Shown: positions 26,058 to 34,531 of the stretch, piece by piece
Layout of the letters: each line of letters starts with the position of its first letter
Position numbering within the stretch: position 1 is the first letter of the stretch
NCBI GenBank assembly: GCA_947626345.1
Contig: CANQSF010000003.1
Coordinates: 81,318-145,317 of the forward strand
Origin: an uncultured Oscillospiraceae bacterium
GTDB taxonomy: Bacteria; Bacillota; Clostridia; Oscillospirales; Oscillospiraceae
DNA length: 64,000 bases
Direction: 5' to 3'
Translations under genes and position numbers: made by a program
Notes under the pieces: generated by a model
What the model was told of the DNA's origin: nothing
Seen by the model: only the letters and a program-made list of their open reading frames with translations
The model's database searches: none

Positions 26058-26894
26058 TTATTTCGCCCCCTTCTTACCCAGATAGGCCTCGATGACCACC
26101 GGATCGTTCTTGATCTGGTCCGGGTCGCCCTTGGCGATGACCTTGCCGTAGTTGAGCACGCAGATGCCCTCGCAGATGCCCATGACCAGGTTCATGTCGT
26201 GCTCGATGAGCAGCACCGCGATCTGGAACATGTCCCGGATGCGGCGGATGTTCCCCATCAGCTCCTCCGTCTCGGAGGGGTTCATGCCCGCCGCCGGCTC
26301 ATCCAGCAGCAGCAGGCTGGGGTTGGTGGCCAGGGCCCGGAGGATCTCCAGCCGGCGCTGGGCGCCGTAGGGGAGGGAGCCGGCCAGACTGTCGGCGGTG
26401 TCCTCCATGTTGAAGATGCTCAGAAGCTCCATGGCCCGCTGGCGGGCGATGCGCTCGCTGCGGTAGAAGGCGGGCAGGCGCAGGATGCCGGTGAGGGCGT
26501 TGTAGCTCATCTCGTCGTGCAGGCCCACCAGGATGTTCTCCATCACCGTCATGTTGGAGAACAGCCGGATGTTCTGGAAGGTGCGGGCGATGCCCAGCTT
26601 GCACACCTGACTGGTCTTCAGGCCCCGGGTCTCCCGGCCGTCCAGAAGGATAGAGCCGCGGGTGGGCTGGTAGACGTTGGTGAGCAGGTTGAACACCGTG
26701 GTCTTGCCCGCGCCGTTGGGGCCGATGAGCCCGGCGATCTCCGTGCGGCCGATGGTGAGGGTGAAGTCGTCCACCGCCACCAGACCACCGAAGTCGATGC
26801 CCAGGTGGTGGGTCTCCAGAATGGGGGTCTTATCGATGTCCCGCTCGGGGATGACGCTCCCGCTGGGGACGGGCACCAGCTTGACCTTACTCAT
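26058..26894 (-). CDS. livG: branched-chain amino acid ABC importer ATPase LivG
   Basis: A 278-residue ATPase with Walker A GPNGAGKTTVFN, the LivG-typical LPYGAQRRLEILRALATNP and Walker B LLLLDEPAAGMNP. The ATG at 26894 has AAAGGAGG upstream and overlaps livM by 8 bases. A start ten codons earlier exists but lies inside livM. An N-terminal tail of about 25 residues precedes the ATPase domain. Confidence 0.93.
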   Translation of the reverse strand: MSKVKLVPVPSGSVIPERDIDKTPILETHHLGIDFGGLVAVDDFTLTIGRTEIAGLIGPNGAGKTTVFNLLTNVYQPTRGSILLDGRETRGLKTSQVCKLGIARTFQNIRLFSNMTVMENILVGLHDEMSYNALTGILRLPAFYRSERIARQRAMELLSIFNMEDTADSLAGSLPYGAQRRLEILRALATNPSLLLLDEPAAGMNPSETEELMGNIRRIRDMFQIAVLLIEHDMNLVMGICEGICVLNYGKVIAKGDPDQIKNDPVVIEAYLGKKGAK

Positions 26895-27978
26895 GGCCGT
26901 CGCCTCCTTTCGCCGCGGAGGCACGGTCCTTTCGGAGGGCGCCTCTCAGCTTCTCCCTGATCACGTCCGACCAGGCGGCCAGGGTGGGGTTGTTGGTGAT
27001 GAGCATCACCAGGATCAACACGATGGCGTAGATCAGCATCCGGTAATCGGCGAACTGGCGCAGGGCTTCCGGCAGGATGGTCAGCGCCGCCGCGGCGATG
27101 ATGGAGCCCAGCATATTGCCCAGGCCGCCCAGCACCACGAACACCAGGATCAGGATGGAGGTGTTGAAGTCGAACTTGTTGGCGATGATGTTGGAGTAAT
27201 TCATGGCGAACAGCGGCCCCGCCGCGCCGGCCAGGGCAGCGGAGGTGACGAAGGCCATGAGACGGTATTTCGTGACATTGATGCCCACGCTCTCGGCGGC
27301 GATGCGGTTGTCCCGGATGGACTTGATGGCACGGCCGGAGCGGCTGCTCACCAGGTTGAACACGATGAACAGCGTCAGCATCACCAGCACGAAGCCCGCC
27401 GTGAAGGTGGACAGCTTTGTGATGCCCGTGATGCCCATGGGCCCGTTGACGATCATCCGCCCGCCCTCGGCCAGGCCGGTGCGGTCGGACAGCAGGCTGA
27501 AGTGCAGCCCGTCGCTGTCCATGCCCACATAGAAGTTGTTGAGCACGCTCTTGATGATCTCGCCGAAGGCCAGGGTGACGATGGCCAGATAGTCGCCCTT
27601 CAGCCGCAGCACCGGGATGCCGATGAGAAAGCCCGCCACCGCGGCGAACGCCGCGCCCACGGCCATGGCGATCACCAGCCGCAGCCAGCCCACGGGAATG
27701 ATCCCCTCCAGGGCGATGGCGGCGATGACACCGGTGAAGGCGCCCACGCTCATGAACCCCGCGTGGCCCAGGCTCAGCTCGCCCAGCACGCCCACCGTCA
27801 GGTTCAGGCTCACCGCCATGACCACATAGGCGCAGATGGGCACCAGCATGCCCTTCAGGGAGGAGGAGATCGACCCGGTGAGGACCATGGCCTGCAGGAT
27901 CACATAGGCGACGATGACCAGGCCGTAGGTGAGAAAGCTGCTGCGGGTGTATTTTGTGAGGGTGATCTTTTTCTTCAT
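26887..27978 (-). CDS. livM: branched-chain amino acid ABC importer permease LivM
   Basis: A 363-residue permease with about nine membrane helices; signature stretches are MAVSLNLTVGVLGELSLGHAGFM and GDYLAIVTLAFGEI, and the ATPase-contact loop RSGRAIKSIRDNRIAAES. The ATG at 27978 has GAGGTGG six bases upstream; a GTG three codons earlier overlaps that site and is not preferred. Confidence 0.93.
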   Translation of the reverse strand: MKKKITLTKYTRSSFLTYGLVIVAYVILQAMVLTGSISSSLKGMLVPICAYVVMAVSLNLTVGVLGELSLGHAGFMSVGAFTGVIAAIALEGIIPVGWLRLVIAMAVGAAFAAVAGFLIGIPVLRLKGDYLAIVTLAFGEIIKSVLNNFYVGMDSDGLHFSLLSDRTGLAEGGRMIVNGPMGITGITKLSTFTAGFVLVMLTLFIVFNLVSSRSGRAIKSIRDNRIAAESVGINVTKYRLMAFVTSAALAGAAGPLFAMNYSNIIANKFDFNTSILILVFVVLGGLGNMLGSIIAAAALTILPEALRQFADYRMLIYAIVLILVMLITNNPTLAAWSDVIREKLRGALRKDRASAAKGGDGHE

Positions 27979-27988
27979 GGCTGCCACC

Positions 27989-28870
27989 TCAGACTTTCTC
28001 GCTGATCTTCTTGCCCAGAAGCCCGGCGGGCTTGACCAGAAGCACGATGATCAGAACAGCGAACACCACCGCGTCGGACAGCTGGGTGGAGATATACGCC
28101 TTGGCGAAGATCTCGATCACGCCCAGCAGGATGCCGCCCAGCATGGCCCCGGGGATGGAGCCGATGCCGCCGAACACGGCGGCGGTGAAGGCCTTGATGC
28201 CCGGCATGGAGCCGGTGGTGGGCACCAGGTTGGGGTAGGCCGAGCACAGCAGCACCCCGGCCACGGCCGCCAGGCCGGAGCCGATGGCGAAGGTGACGGA
28301 GATGGTGGAGTTGACGTTGATGCCCATGAGCTGGGCCGCGCCCTTGTCCTCGGAGCAAGCACGCATGGCCTTGCCCATCTTGGTGTGGCCGGTGAACAGG
28401 GTCAACGCGATCATGATGACCACGCAGGAGGCGATGGTCACCAGCGTCACGTAGCTGACGGTGAGCTGGCCGCCGAACAGCGCCAGCCGGCCGTTGCCCA
28501 CCACGGAGGGGAACACCTTGGGGTTGGGCGTCCAGAGCAGCTGCGCGCCGTTTTGCAGAAAGTAGCTGACGCCGATGGCGGTGATGAGCACGGCCAGGCT
28601 GGGGGCGGCGCGCAGGGGCTTATAGGCCAGCCGCTCCACCAGGATGCCCAGCACGGTGCACACCGCCATAGCGGCCAGCACGCCCACCACAGGCGGCAGG
28701 GCAAAGCGGCTCACGGCGAAAAAGCAGATGTACGAGCCCACCATGATCACGTCGCCGTGGGCGAAGTTCAGCATCTTGGCGATGCCGTAGACCATGGTAT
28801 AGCCCAGGGCGATGATGGCGTAGATGCTGCCCAGGCTGATGCCGCTGAGCAGATAGTTGAGAAATGTCAC
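27989..28870 (-). CDS. livH: branched-chain amino acid ABC importer permease LivH
   Basis: A 293-residue permease with eight or so helices, starting FLNYLLSGISLGSIYAIIAL and followed by TMVYGIAKMLNFAHGD, as in LivH. The loop MRACSEDKGAAQLMGIN contacts the ATPase. Translation starts at GTG 28870. A hairpin separates it from the binding-protein gene. Confidence 0.93.
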   Translation of the reverse strand: MTFLNYLLSGISLGSIYAIIALGYTMVYGIAKMLNFAHGDVIMVGSYICFFAVSRFALPPVVGVLAAMAVCTVLGILVERLAYKPLRAAPSLAVLITAIGVSYFLQNGAQLLWTPNPKVFPSVVGNGRLALFGGQLTVSYVTLVTIASCVVIMIALTLFTGHTKMGKAMRACSEDKGAAQLMGINVNSTISVTFAIGSGLAAVAGVLLCSAYPNLVPTTGSMPGIKAFTAAVFGGIGSIPGAMLGGILLGVIEIFAKAYISTQLSDAVVFAVLIIVLLVKPAGLLGKKISEKV

Positions 28871-28926
28871 GAGGGAGTGCCCCCTTTCGTCAGATCACAG
28901 GGTAGGGGAGACGGAAAATCCCGAAA

Positions 28927-28962
28927 GGCCGGAGCAGGCGCATCAAAGCATCTGCTCCGGCC
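28927..28962 (-). terminator. intercistronic hairpin between livJ and livH
   Basis: GGCCGGAGCAG (28927-28937) and CTGCTCCGGCC (28952-28962) form an 11-bp stem. On the minus strand only a broken T-run follows (CTTTCGGGATTTT), so it probably stabilises or partly terminates the binding-protein message. Confidence 0.6.
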
Positions 28963-28986
28963 CCGTTGCCGGCAGATCAGGCTGGA

Positions 28987-30159
28987 TCAGTCAAGACCCG
29001 CGTAGGCGCCGTCCTGGATCACCATGCCGTGAGCGCTCTTGCTCACCGCGCCGGTGGAGTCCCAGGTCATGCCGGTGCCGGTCAGGCCATCGAAGGACAT
29101 GGAGGTGAACTGCTCGATCATCAGGTCGTTCAGCTGCTCGGCGGTCATGTCGGGGGTGGCGCCGGCGGCCTCCAGGGCCTGCTTGTAGGCGTACACGCAG
29201 TCATAAGCGTCAGCAGCGAACTGGTTGGGGATGTCGTTGTACAGCTCCTGATACTTGGCCACGAAAGCCTGGGTGGCCTCGTCGGTGGAGTCGGCGTTGA
29301 AGGGGGTCAGCAGCATCACGCCCTCGGCCAGGGTGGGATCGAAGCCCTCCATGGCCAGGATGCCGTCCATGCCGTCCACGCCGAACCACTTGGGGGCGTA
29401 GCCCATGGCGTCGGCCTGGGCGAAGATCAGGGAGGCGGGCTGATAGTACATGGGCAGGAACACCACGTCGACGCCGGCATTCTGCATCTCGGTCAGCTGC
29501 ACGCTGAAGTCGTTGTTGCCCTCGGTGAAGGTGGACTCAGCCACGATGTTCAGGCCCAGCTCCGCGGCCTTGTCCACGAAGGAGTTGCGCAGGCCGGTGG
29601 AGTAGTCCTCGTCGTTCTTCCAGATGATGCCGATCTTCTCGCCCAGAGCCATGTCGGAGATGTACTGCGCGGAAGCGCCGCCCTGGGTGGGATAGTCCAG
29701 GAAGCACATCTGGAACATGTTGTCCTTGCCCTCGATGACGGTGGGGGCGGAGGCGGAGGGGGTCAGGGAGAAGATCCGGTCGGTGAAGCCCTCGGCGGAG
29801 GTGGCGTTGGCCGGCGTGGAAGTGACGGAGCCCAGGGAGATCTGCATGCCCCAGTCCTTCAGAGAGTTGTAGGCGTTGACGGCCTTCTCGGCGTCGTTGG
29901 CGTCGTCTTCATACTTCAGCTCGAACTGGATGCCGCCCTGGGCGTTGATCTCGTCCACGGCGATCTGGGCGCCGTTCTTGGCCGCGTTGCCGTAAATGGC
30001 CGCGCCGCCGGTCAGGGGGCCGGTGCCGCCCAGCTTGAAGGCCTCGGCAGAGGCCTCTGCCTCCGGCTCGCTGCTGCCGCCGCCGCAGGCGCACAGGGCC
30101 ACCAGCATGATCGTGGCAAGAGCAAGAGCGATCATTTTCTTCATGTTGGTGTGTTTCAT
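28987..30159 (-). CDS. livJ: branched-chain amino acid ABC importer binding lipoprotein
   Basis: A 390-residue solute-binding lipoprotein of the LivJ/LivK (peripla_BP_6) type. The signal peptide ends in a lipobox with VALCAC; the mature start is a Gly/Ser/Glu linker, then FKLGGTGPLTGGAAIYG and GAQIAVDEINAQGG, the ligand-site stretch of the family. The ATG at 30159 has AGAGG upstream; a second in-frame ATG follows five codons later. Substrate is inferred from family. Confidence 0.9.
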   Translation of the reverse strand: MKHTNMKKMIALALATIMLVALCACGGGSSEPEAEASAEAFKLGGTGPLTGGAAIYGNAAKNGAQIAVDEINAQGGIQFELKYEDDANDAEKAVNAYNSLKDWGMQISLGSVTSTPANATSAEGFTDRIFSLTPSASAPTVIEGKDNMFQMCFLDYPTQGGASAQYISDMALGEKIGIIWKNDEDYSTGLRNSFVDKAAELGLNIVAESTFTEGNNDFSVQLTEMQNAGVDVVFLPMYYQPASLIFAQADAMGYAPKWFGVDGMDGILAMEGFDPTLAEGVMLLTPFNADSTDEATQAFVAKYQELYNDIPNQFAADAYDCVYAYKQALEAAGATPDMTAEQLNDLMIEQFTSMSFDGLTGTGMTWDSTGAVSKSAHGMVIQDGAYAGLD

Positions 30160-30252
30160 TTTTCCGTACCTCTTTCCATAAAAGTATATTCAGACCGGGG
30201 GTCGGCCCGGCAGAAGGCGAAAGGTCCGCGAAGGGTAAAAATGTTATTATAA

Positions 30253-30281
30253 ATAATAGTGACTGCGCCGGTAAATGTCAA
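30253..30281 (-). promoter_or_regulatory. sigma-A promoter of the liv operon
   Basis: On the minus strand TTGACA (30281-30276), 17 bp, TATTAT (30258-30253). It starts transcription about 90 bases before the binding-protein ATG. The 30160-30252 leader shows no riboswitch that I recognise. Confidence 0.75.
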
Positions 30282-30402
30282 TGTGCCAAAATCATGTTTG
30301 TAAAAACTGTGCATCATGACGGAAATGTGTTTTTCATTTTAGTGCACAAAAACGATAAAGAATTTTACGCTCCCGCCGGCGGGGGGCGGAGGATATAAAG
30401 AT

Positions 30403-30422
30403 CCCCGGGCCGGAGCCCGGGG
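30403..30422 (-). terminator. terminator of the polar amino-acid importer operon
   Basis: CCCCGGGC (30403-30410) pairs with GCCCGGGG (30415-30422); on the minus strand ATCTTTATATCC follows. It lies just past the ATPase gene stop. Confidence 0.65.
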
Positions 30423-30430
30423 AAGGGACG

Positions 30431-31153
30431 TCACAGTACTTTTGCCAGGAAGCTCTGGGCCCGCTCGGTCTGGGGATGGTCGAAAAACTCCGTGGGGGTG
30501 TTCTGCTCCATGATGATGCCGTCCTCCATGAACAGTACCCGGTCGCCCACCTCCTTGGCGAAGCCCATCTCGTGGGTGACCACCACCATGGTCATGCCGT
30601 CCTTGGCCAGCTGCTTCATCACGTCCAGCACCTCGCCCACCATCTCCGGGTCCAGGGCGGAGGTGGGCTCGTCGAAGAGCATGACCTCCGGCTCCATGCA
30701 CAGCGCCCGCACGATGGCCACGCGCTGCTTCTGGCCGCCGGACAGCTGGTTGGGATAGGACCCGGCCCGGTCCGCAAGACCTACCCGGCCCAGCAGCTCC
30801 ATGGCCTTCGCCTCGGCCTCGTCCTTTTTCTTGCCCAGCACCTGGGTGGGGGCGAGGGTGAGGTTACGCAGGATGGTCATGTGGGGGAACAGGTTGAAGT
30901 GCTGGAACACCATGCCCATCTTCTGGCGGTACTTGTTGATGTCGCTCTTGGGGTCGGTGATGTCCGTGCCCTTGAAGGTGATGGTGCCGGCGGTGGGTGT
31001 CTCCAGCAGGTTCAGGCAGCGCAGGAAGGTGCTCTTGCCGGAGCCGGAGGGGCCGATGACGACCACCTTCTCGCCGGGATAGATGTGCTCGGTGATGTCC
31101 TTGAGGACCACGTGGTCCCCAAAGGCTTTTTTCAGGCCCTTAACGTCTATCAC
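30431..31153 (-). CDS. polar amino acid ABC importer ATPase
   Basis: A 240-residue GlnQ/HisP-type ATPase: Walker [13 protein letters not shown] (about residues 34-45), signature [15 protein letters not shown], Walker [15 protein letters not shown] and the His switch in [13 protein letters not shown]. It starts at GTG 31153, overlapping the permease gene by 14 bases, with GGAGG upstream. Substrates of this subfamily are glutamine, arginine, histidine, cystine and related compounds. Confidence 0.93.
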   Translation of the reverse strand: MIDVKGLKKAFGDHVVLKDITEHIYPGEKVVVIGPSGSGKSTFLRCLNLLETPTAGTITFKGTDITDPKSDINKYRQKMGMVFQHFNLFPHMTILRNLTLAPTQVLGKKKDEAEAKAMELLGRVGLADRAGSYPNQLSGGQKQRVAIVRALCMEPEVMLFDEPTSALDPEMVGEVLDVMKQLAKDGMTMVVVTHEMGFAKEVGDRVLFMEDGIIMEQNTPTEFFDHPQTERAQSFLAKVL

Positions 31154-31907
31154 TTTCGCGCAGCCTCCTTTCCAGAATGCTCTGCAGGTAGCTGAAAGCC
31201 ATCACCATGATGAGGTACATGATCGCGGTGATGACGTAGGGGAACATGTACTCGTACGTCTTGGCGCCGATGGACCGGGCCGCGTAGACGATCTCCTTGC
31301 CGGCGATGACGCTGATGAGGGAGGTATCCTTCAGCAGCACGATGAACTCATTGCCCAGGGAGGGGAGGATGGCCTTGAAGGCCTGGGGGATGACGATGAA
31401 CCGCATGGTCTGGATGTAGCTCAGACCCAGGGAGCGGCCCGCCTCCGACTGGCCAGGGTCCAGGCTCATCAGCCCGCCCCGGATGATCTCGGACACATAC
31501 GCGCCGGAGTTGATGCCCAGGCCCAGCGCGCCTACCAGGGTGAAGTTCCGGCTGGAGGCGAAGATGACGAAGCCCATAATCATCAGCTGTACCATCATGG
31601 GCGTGCCGCGGATGACGGTGACGTATATCTTGCAGACGAAATTGACGGCGGACAGGACGGGGTTGTGGGTGCCGGGGCGGCGCTGGTCGTGGGCCACACG
31701 GGCCATGGCCACCAGCACGCCTAGCACCACGCCGATAATCAGGGCGATCACGGTGACCTCGATGGTGGTGAGCAGGCCCTCAAAATACTTCAGCCACCGG
31801 TCCTCCAAAAACCAGGCCCGGTAGAATTTCGTGAACAGGCTCTGCCAGAAGTTCAGATCCTCCAGGGGGATCTGGGACAGGGTCTCGTAGAGCAGGTCTA
31901 CGTTCAT
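31140..31907 (-). CDS. polar amino acid ABC importer permease
   Basis: A 255-residue HisM/GlnP-type permease with about five helices. The family segment [20 protein letters not shown], the [12 protein letters not shown] motif and the EAA loop ([19 protein letters not shown]) are present. It lies between the binding protein and the ATPase. Confidence 0.93.
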   Translation of the reverse strand: MNVDLLYETLSQIPLEDLNFWQSLFTKFYRAWFLEDRWLKYFEGLLTTIEVTVIALIIGVVLGVLVAMARVAHDQRRPGTHNPVLSAVNFVCKIYVTVIRGTPMMVQLMIMGFVIFASSRNFTLVGALGLGINSGAYVSEIIRGGLMSLDPGQSEAGRSLGLSYIQTMRFIVIPQAFKAILPSLGNEFIVLLKDTSLISVIAGKEIVYAARSIGAKTYEYMFPYVITAIMYLIMVMAFSYLQSILERRLRESDRR

Positions 31908-31939
31908 GCTATTTCCCCTCTCTTAGTCATATGGAAAGG

Positions 31940-31962
31940 GGGGCGGTCGGCGGGACCGCCCC
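31940..31962 (-). terminator. intercistronic hairpin after the binding-protein gene
   Basis: GGGGCGGTC (31940-31948) pairs with GACCGCCCC (31954-31962). On the minus strand CCTTTCC follows. It probably sets the ratio of binding protein to permease. Confidence 0.6.
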
Positions 31963-31982
31963 TCTTCTCAGGCCGGGTATTA

Positions 31983-32900
31983 TTACTCGGCGGCGATATA
32001 CTTGTCGATGATGGCCTGAACGGTGCCGTCGGCGATCATTTCCTCAAGAGCGCTGTTGAGGGCCTCCAGCAGACCGGTGTTGCCCTCGTCCACGGCCAGG
32101 CAGTAGTTCTCCAGCACCCAGTCGCCCTCCAGCAGATGCAGACCGGCGTTGGCCTTGACGTACTCCTGGGCGGGGCCGTTGTCGATGATGACCGCGTCCA
32201 CCTGGCCGTTGAGCATGGCCTGGACAGCCAGAGCGCCGTTGTCATAGGACAGGACGTGATCCTCGCCGTAGCCGCCGTTCTCGGGGGTGTCGGCGGCGTA
32301 CATCTCACCGGTGGTGCCGCGCTGGACGCCGATCATCTTATCGTTGGCCAGGTCGTCCATGGTCTCGATGTCGGAGCCGTCGGGGACGATGACCACCTGC
32401 TGGCCGGTGGCGTAGCTGGTGGAGAAGTCCATGACCTTGTCACGCTCTTCCTTGTAGGTCAGGCCGGCCAGGACCATGTCGCTCTTGCCGTTCTGCACGG
32501 CCACCAGAGCGGAGTCGAAGTCCATGTCGTCGATGACCAGCTCCAGGCCCAGCTTGTCGGCCAGAGCTACGGCAATCTCCACGTCGATGCCCTCGAAGCC
32601 GTTGTAGGCGCCCTCGCCGTCGGCGACCATCTCATAGGGAGGGAAGGCGGCGTTGGTGCTCATGATGAGCTTGCCTTCCTCGACGGTGGTGTACCCGGCA
32701 GCCTCAGCTTCGGGCTCGGCCTCGGGTTCCTCTTCGGGCTCGGCCTCTACGGGAGCCTCGGTGGGTTCCGCCTCGGGCTCGGCCTCCACAGGGGCCTCGG
32801 TGGGTTCGGTCTGGGTCTCGGCGCTGCTGCCGGAGCCGCCGCAGGCGGCCAGGCTCAGGATCATCGCGAGAGCCAAAAGCATTGCAAGAAGTTTCTTCAT
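31983..32900 (-). CDS. polar amino acid ABC importer binding lipoprotein with acidic repeat linker
   Basis: A 305-residue binding lipoprotein. The signal peptide ends in LSLAAC; then a 45-residue, almost pure Glu/Pro/Ala linker built from two near-identical units around TEAPVEAEPEAEP; then the SBP_bac_3 domain with STNAAFPPYEMV, GFEGIDVEIAVALADKLG and RGTTGEMYA. The long acidic linker is unusual and may hold the domain away from the wall. The ATG at 32900 gives a normal signal peptide; one seven codons earlier is possible. Confidence 0.9.
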   Translation of the reverse strand: MKKLLAMLLALAMILSLAACGGSGSSAETQTEPTEAPVEAEPEAEPTEAPVEAEPEEEPEAEPEAEAAGYTTVEEGKLIMSTNAAFPPYEMVADGEGAYNGFEGIDVEIAVALADKLGLELVIDDMDFDSALVAVQNGKSDMVLAGLTYKEERDKVMDFSTSYATGQQVVIVPDGSDIETMDDLANDKMIGVQRGTTGEMYAADTPENGGYGEDHVLSYDNGALAVQAMLNGQVDAVIIDNGPAQEYVKANAGLHLLEGDWVLENYCLAVDEGNTGLLEALNSALEEMIADGTVQAIIDKYIAAE

Positions 32901-32974
32901 GATCAAATTCCATCCTTCCATTTGTCCATTTTGTCGGTGACGTTTTATGTAACCAATGTTTGGTCGATGGCTGG

Positions 32975-33003
32975 ATTATAATACGCTGTGGATGAATAAA
33001 CAA
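32975..33003 (-). promoter_or_regulatory. sigma-A promoter of the polar amino-acid importer
   Basis: On the minus strand TTGTTT (33003-32998), 17 bp, TATAAT (32980-32975). The -35 lies inside an inverted repeat. Confidence 0.7.
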
Positions 33004-33016
33004 TAGATTATTCATC
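32991..33016 (-). promoter_or_regulatory. operator-like inverted repeat with ARG-box half sites
   Basis: GATGAATAA (32991-32999) and TTATTCATC (33008-33016) are perfect complements with an 8-base centre. TGAATAA/TTATTCA are the half sites of ArgR boxes, although here they are farther apart than in a standard 18-bp box. The repeat covers the -35. argR is present at 14501. Confidence 0.5.
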
Positions 33017-33063
33017 AAATTCTGCATAAAGCTGCAACTTCTTGCATTATATACAAAACAAAG

Positions 33064-33085
33064 CCCCTCTCCCAAGGGAAAGGGG
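33064..33085 (-). terminator. terminator of the glycosyltransferase gene
   Basis: CCCCTCTCCC (33064-33073) pairs with GGGAAAGGGG (33076-33085) with one wobble. On the minus strand CTTTGTTTTG follows the stem. Confidence 0.7.
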
Positions 33086-33093
33086 ATAAATAT

Positions 33094-33846
33094 TCACGAA
33101 AAAAGCCGCTCCACGATGTGCGGATCGGGGGGGCGGGGCGTGTCCTGGGGCTTACAGCGGCCGCAGGTGACGCTGCGGATGGCCAGTTTCACCATTTTTT
33201 TCAGGGTGTATTTGCTCTCGCCGGCCACCCGGGGAGCGCGGGCGTACTCCACCGTGGCGATGGGGAGGCCCAGCCGGGTGGCGAGGCCCCGCAGGAAGAG
33301 GTCGTCGCCGTGATAAAGCGCCAGCTTGTCCAGGGCGGAGCGGTCCATGAACCGGTAATCCGCGTGGTTATAGATGAGCTTGGCGCCGAACAGGTTCATG
33401 ACGGCATAGTAGGCCTGGGCGGTGAAGCGCTTGAAGAAGGTGTCCGTCTCCCGGCTGGAGCGGACGCCGCAGACGATGGGGTAGCCCTCGGCGTGCCGGC
33501 GGAGCATCGCCTCCATGGCGGTGATGTCGTCCTGCAGGTCCGCGTCGATGCTGATGGCCGCGTCCGCTCGCTCCCGGGCCTCCATGAGCCCGGCCATCAC
33601 CGCGTTCTGATGGCCCCGGTTGGGGCTGAGGCGCAGCCCGGCGAAGGCGCTGTCGCTCTGGTGCAGGGAGCGGATCACGTCCCAGGTGCCGTCGGAGGAG
33701 CCGTCGTCCACCAGCAGGATGCGGCTGTCCGGGGAGGCGAGACCAGCGCCGATCAGTTCCTCCAGCTCCCGGCGGAACACGGGGGCCGTCCGGGGCAGGC
33801 ATTCATACTCATTATAGCAGGGCACGACCATATATAATGTTGGCAT
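33094..33846 (-). CDS. family 2 glycosyltransferase, GtrB/DPM1-like without membrane tail
   Basis: A 250-residue GT2 enzyme. It has the nucleotide-sugar motifs VVPCYNEYECL (about residue 8), LLVDDGSSDGTWDVI (about 48) and ISIDADLQDD (about 95, the DXD-like metal site), then the RSSRETDTFFKRF acceptor region and ESKYTLKKMVKLAI. Bactoprenol or dolichol-type relatives continue with two membrane helices; this one ends after a short Cys/Pro-rich tail (CGRCKPQDTPRPPDP). It may therefore be soluble or partner with another membrane protein. The ATG at 33846 has GGAGG upstream. Confidence 0.85.
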   Translation of the reverse strand: MPTLYMVVPCYNEYECLPRTAPVFRRELEELIGAGLASPDSRILLVDDGSSDGTWDVIRSLHQSDSAFAGLRLSPNRGHQNAVMAGLMEARERADAAISIDADLQDDITAMEAMLRRHAEGYPIVCGVRSSRETDTFFKRFTAQAYYAVMNLFGAKLIYNHADYRFMDRSALDKLALYHGDDLFLRGLATRLGLPIATVEYARAPRVAGESKYTLKKMVKLAIRSVTCGRCKPQDTPRPPDPHIVERLFS

Positions 33847-33922
33847 TATCCTCACCTCCGGGCCATTATAGCGGCTTTTTGCAACATTTTCAACAGAAAT
33901 GCGCGCCGGGGGAAAGTCACCC

Positions 33923-33950
33923 TTGAAAAAAAACTGCGATGGTATATAAT
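33923..33950 (+). promoter_or_regulatory. sigma-A promoter of trmL and the glycolytic genes
   Basis: TTGAAA (33923-33928), 16 bp, TATAAT (33945-33950). It lies about 50 bp before trmL. Confidence 0.75.
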
Positions 33951-34002
33951 ATGAAAGGTTAAAAATAGTGGAGTAATAGGCAATTATCGGAGATCTTCCC
34001 CT

Positions 34003-34503
34003 ATGAACAGCATCGTCCTGTACGCGCCGGAGATCCCCCAGAACACGGGGGCCATCGCCCGGACCTGCGCCGCCACCGGCGCCAGCCTGCACCTGATAAA
34101 GCCCCTGGGCTTCGACATCTCCGACGCCGCCGTGAAGCGGGCGGGGCTGGACTACTGGCATCTGGTGGACGTGCACGTGTATGAGAGCGTGGAGGAATAT
34201 CTCCGGACCAACGGGGACAGGGACCTGTGGCTATTCTCCACCAAGGCACCCCGGTGCTACGCCCAGGCCGCCTTCGGGCCTGATGCGGCGCTGCTGTTTG
34301 GCCGGGAGACCTCCGGCCTGCCGGAGGAGCTGATGGAGCGCTACCGGGACCGCTGCCTGCGCATCCCCATGAAGGCCCGGGCCCGGAGCTTGAATCTGGC
34401 CAGCTCCGCGTCCATCGTGCTGTATGAGGCCCTGCGCCAGCAGGGATTTCCCGGATTGCTGGACACCGGCATCATGGCCGTGGGCGAGGAGAGCATGTGT
34501 TAA
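34003..34503 (+). CDS. trmL: tRNA (cytidine/uridine-34 2'-O)-methyltransferase
   Basis: A 166-residue SPOUT (SpoU) methyltransferase that modifies the wobble base of tRNA-Leu. The trefoil-knot motifs are present: [33 protein letters not shown] (about residue 98) and the C-terminal [18 protein letters not shown]. Length is typical. It is followed 28 bases later by pgk. Confidence 0.93.
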   Translation: MNSIVLYAPEIPQNTGAIARTCAATGASLHLIKPLGFDISDAAVKRAGLDYWHLVDVHVYESVEEYLRTNGDRDLWLFSTKAPRCYAQAAFGPDAALLFGRETSGLPEELMERYRDRCLRIPMKARARSLNLASSASIVLYEALRQQGFPGLLDTGIMAVGEESMC

Positions 34504-34531
34504 AAACCATATTTATGGAGGAAATAGGATC

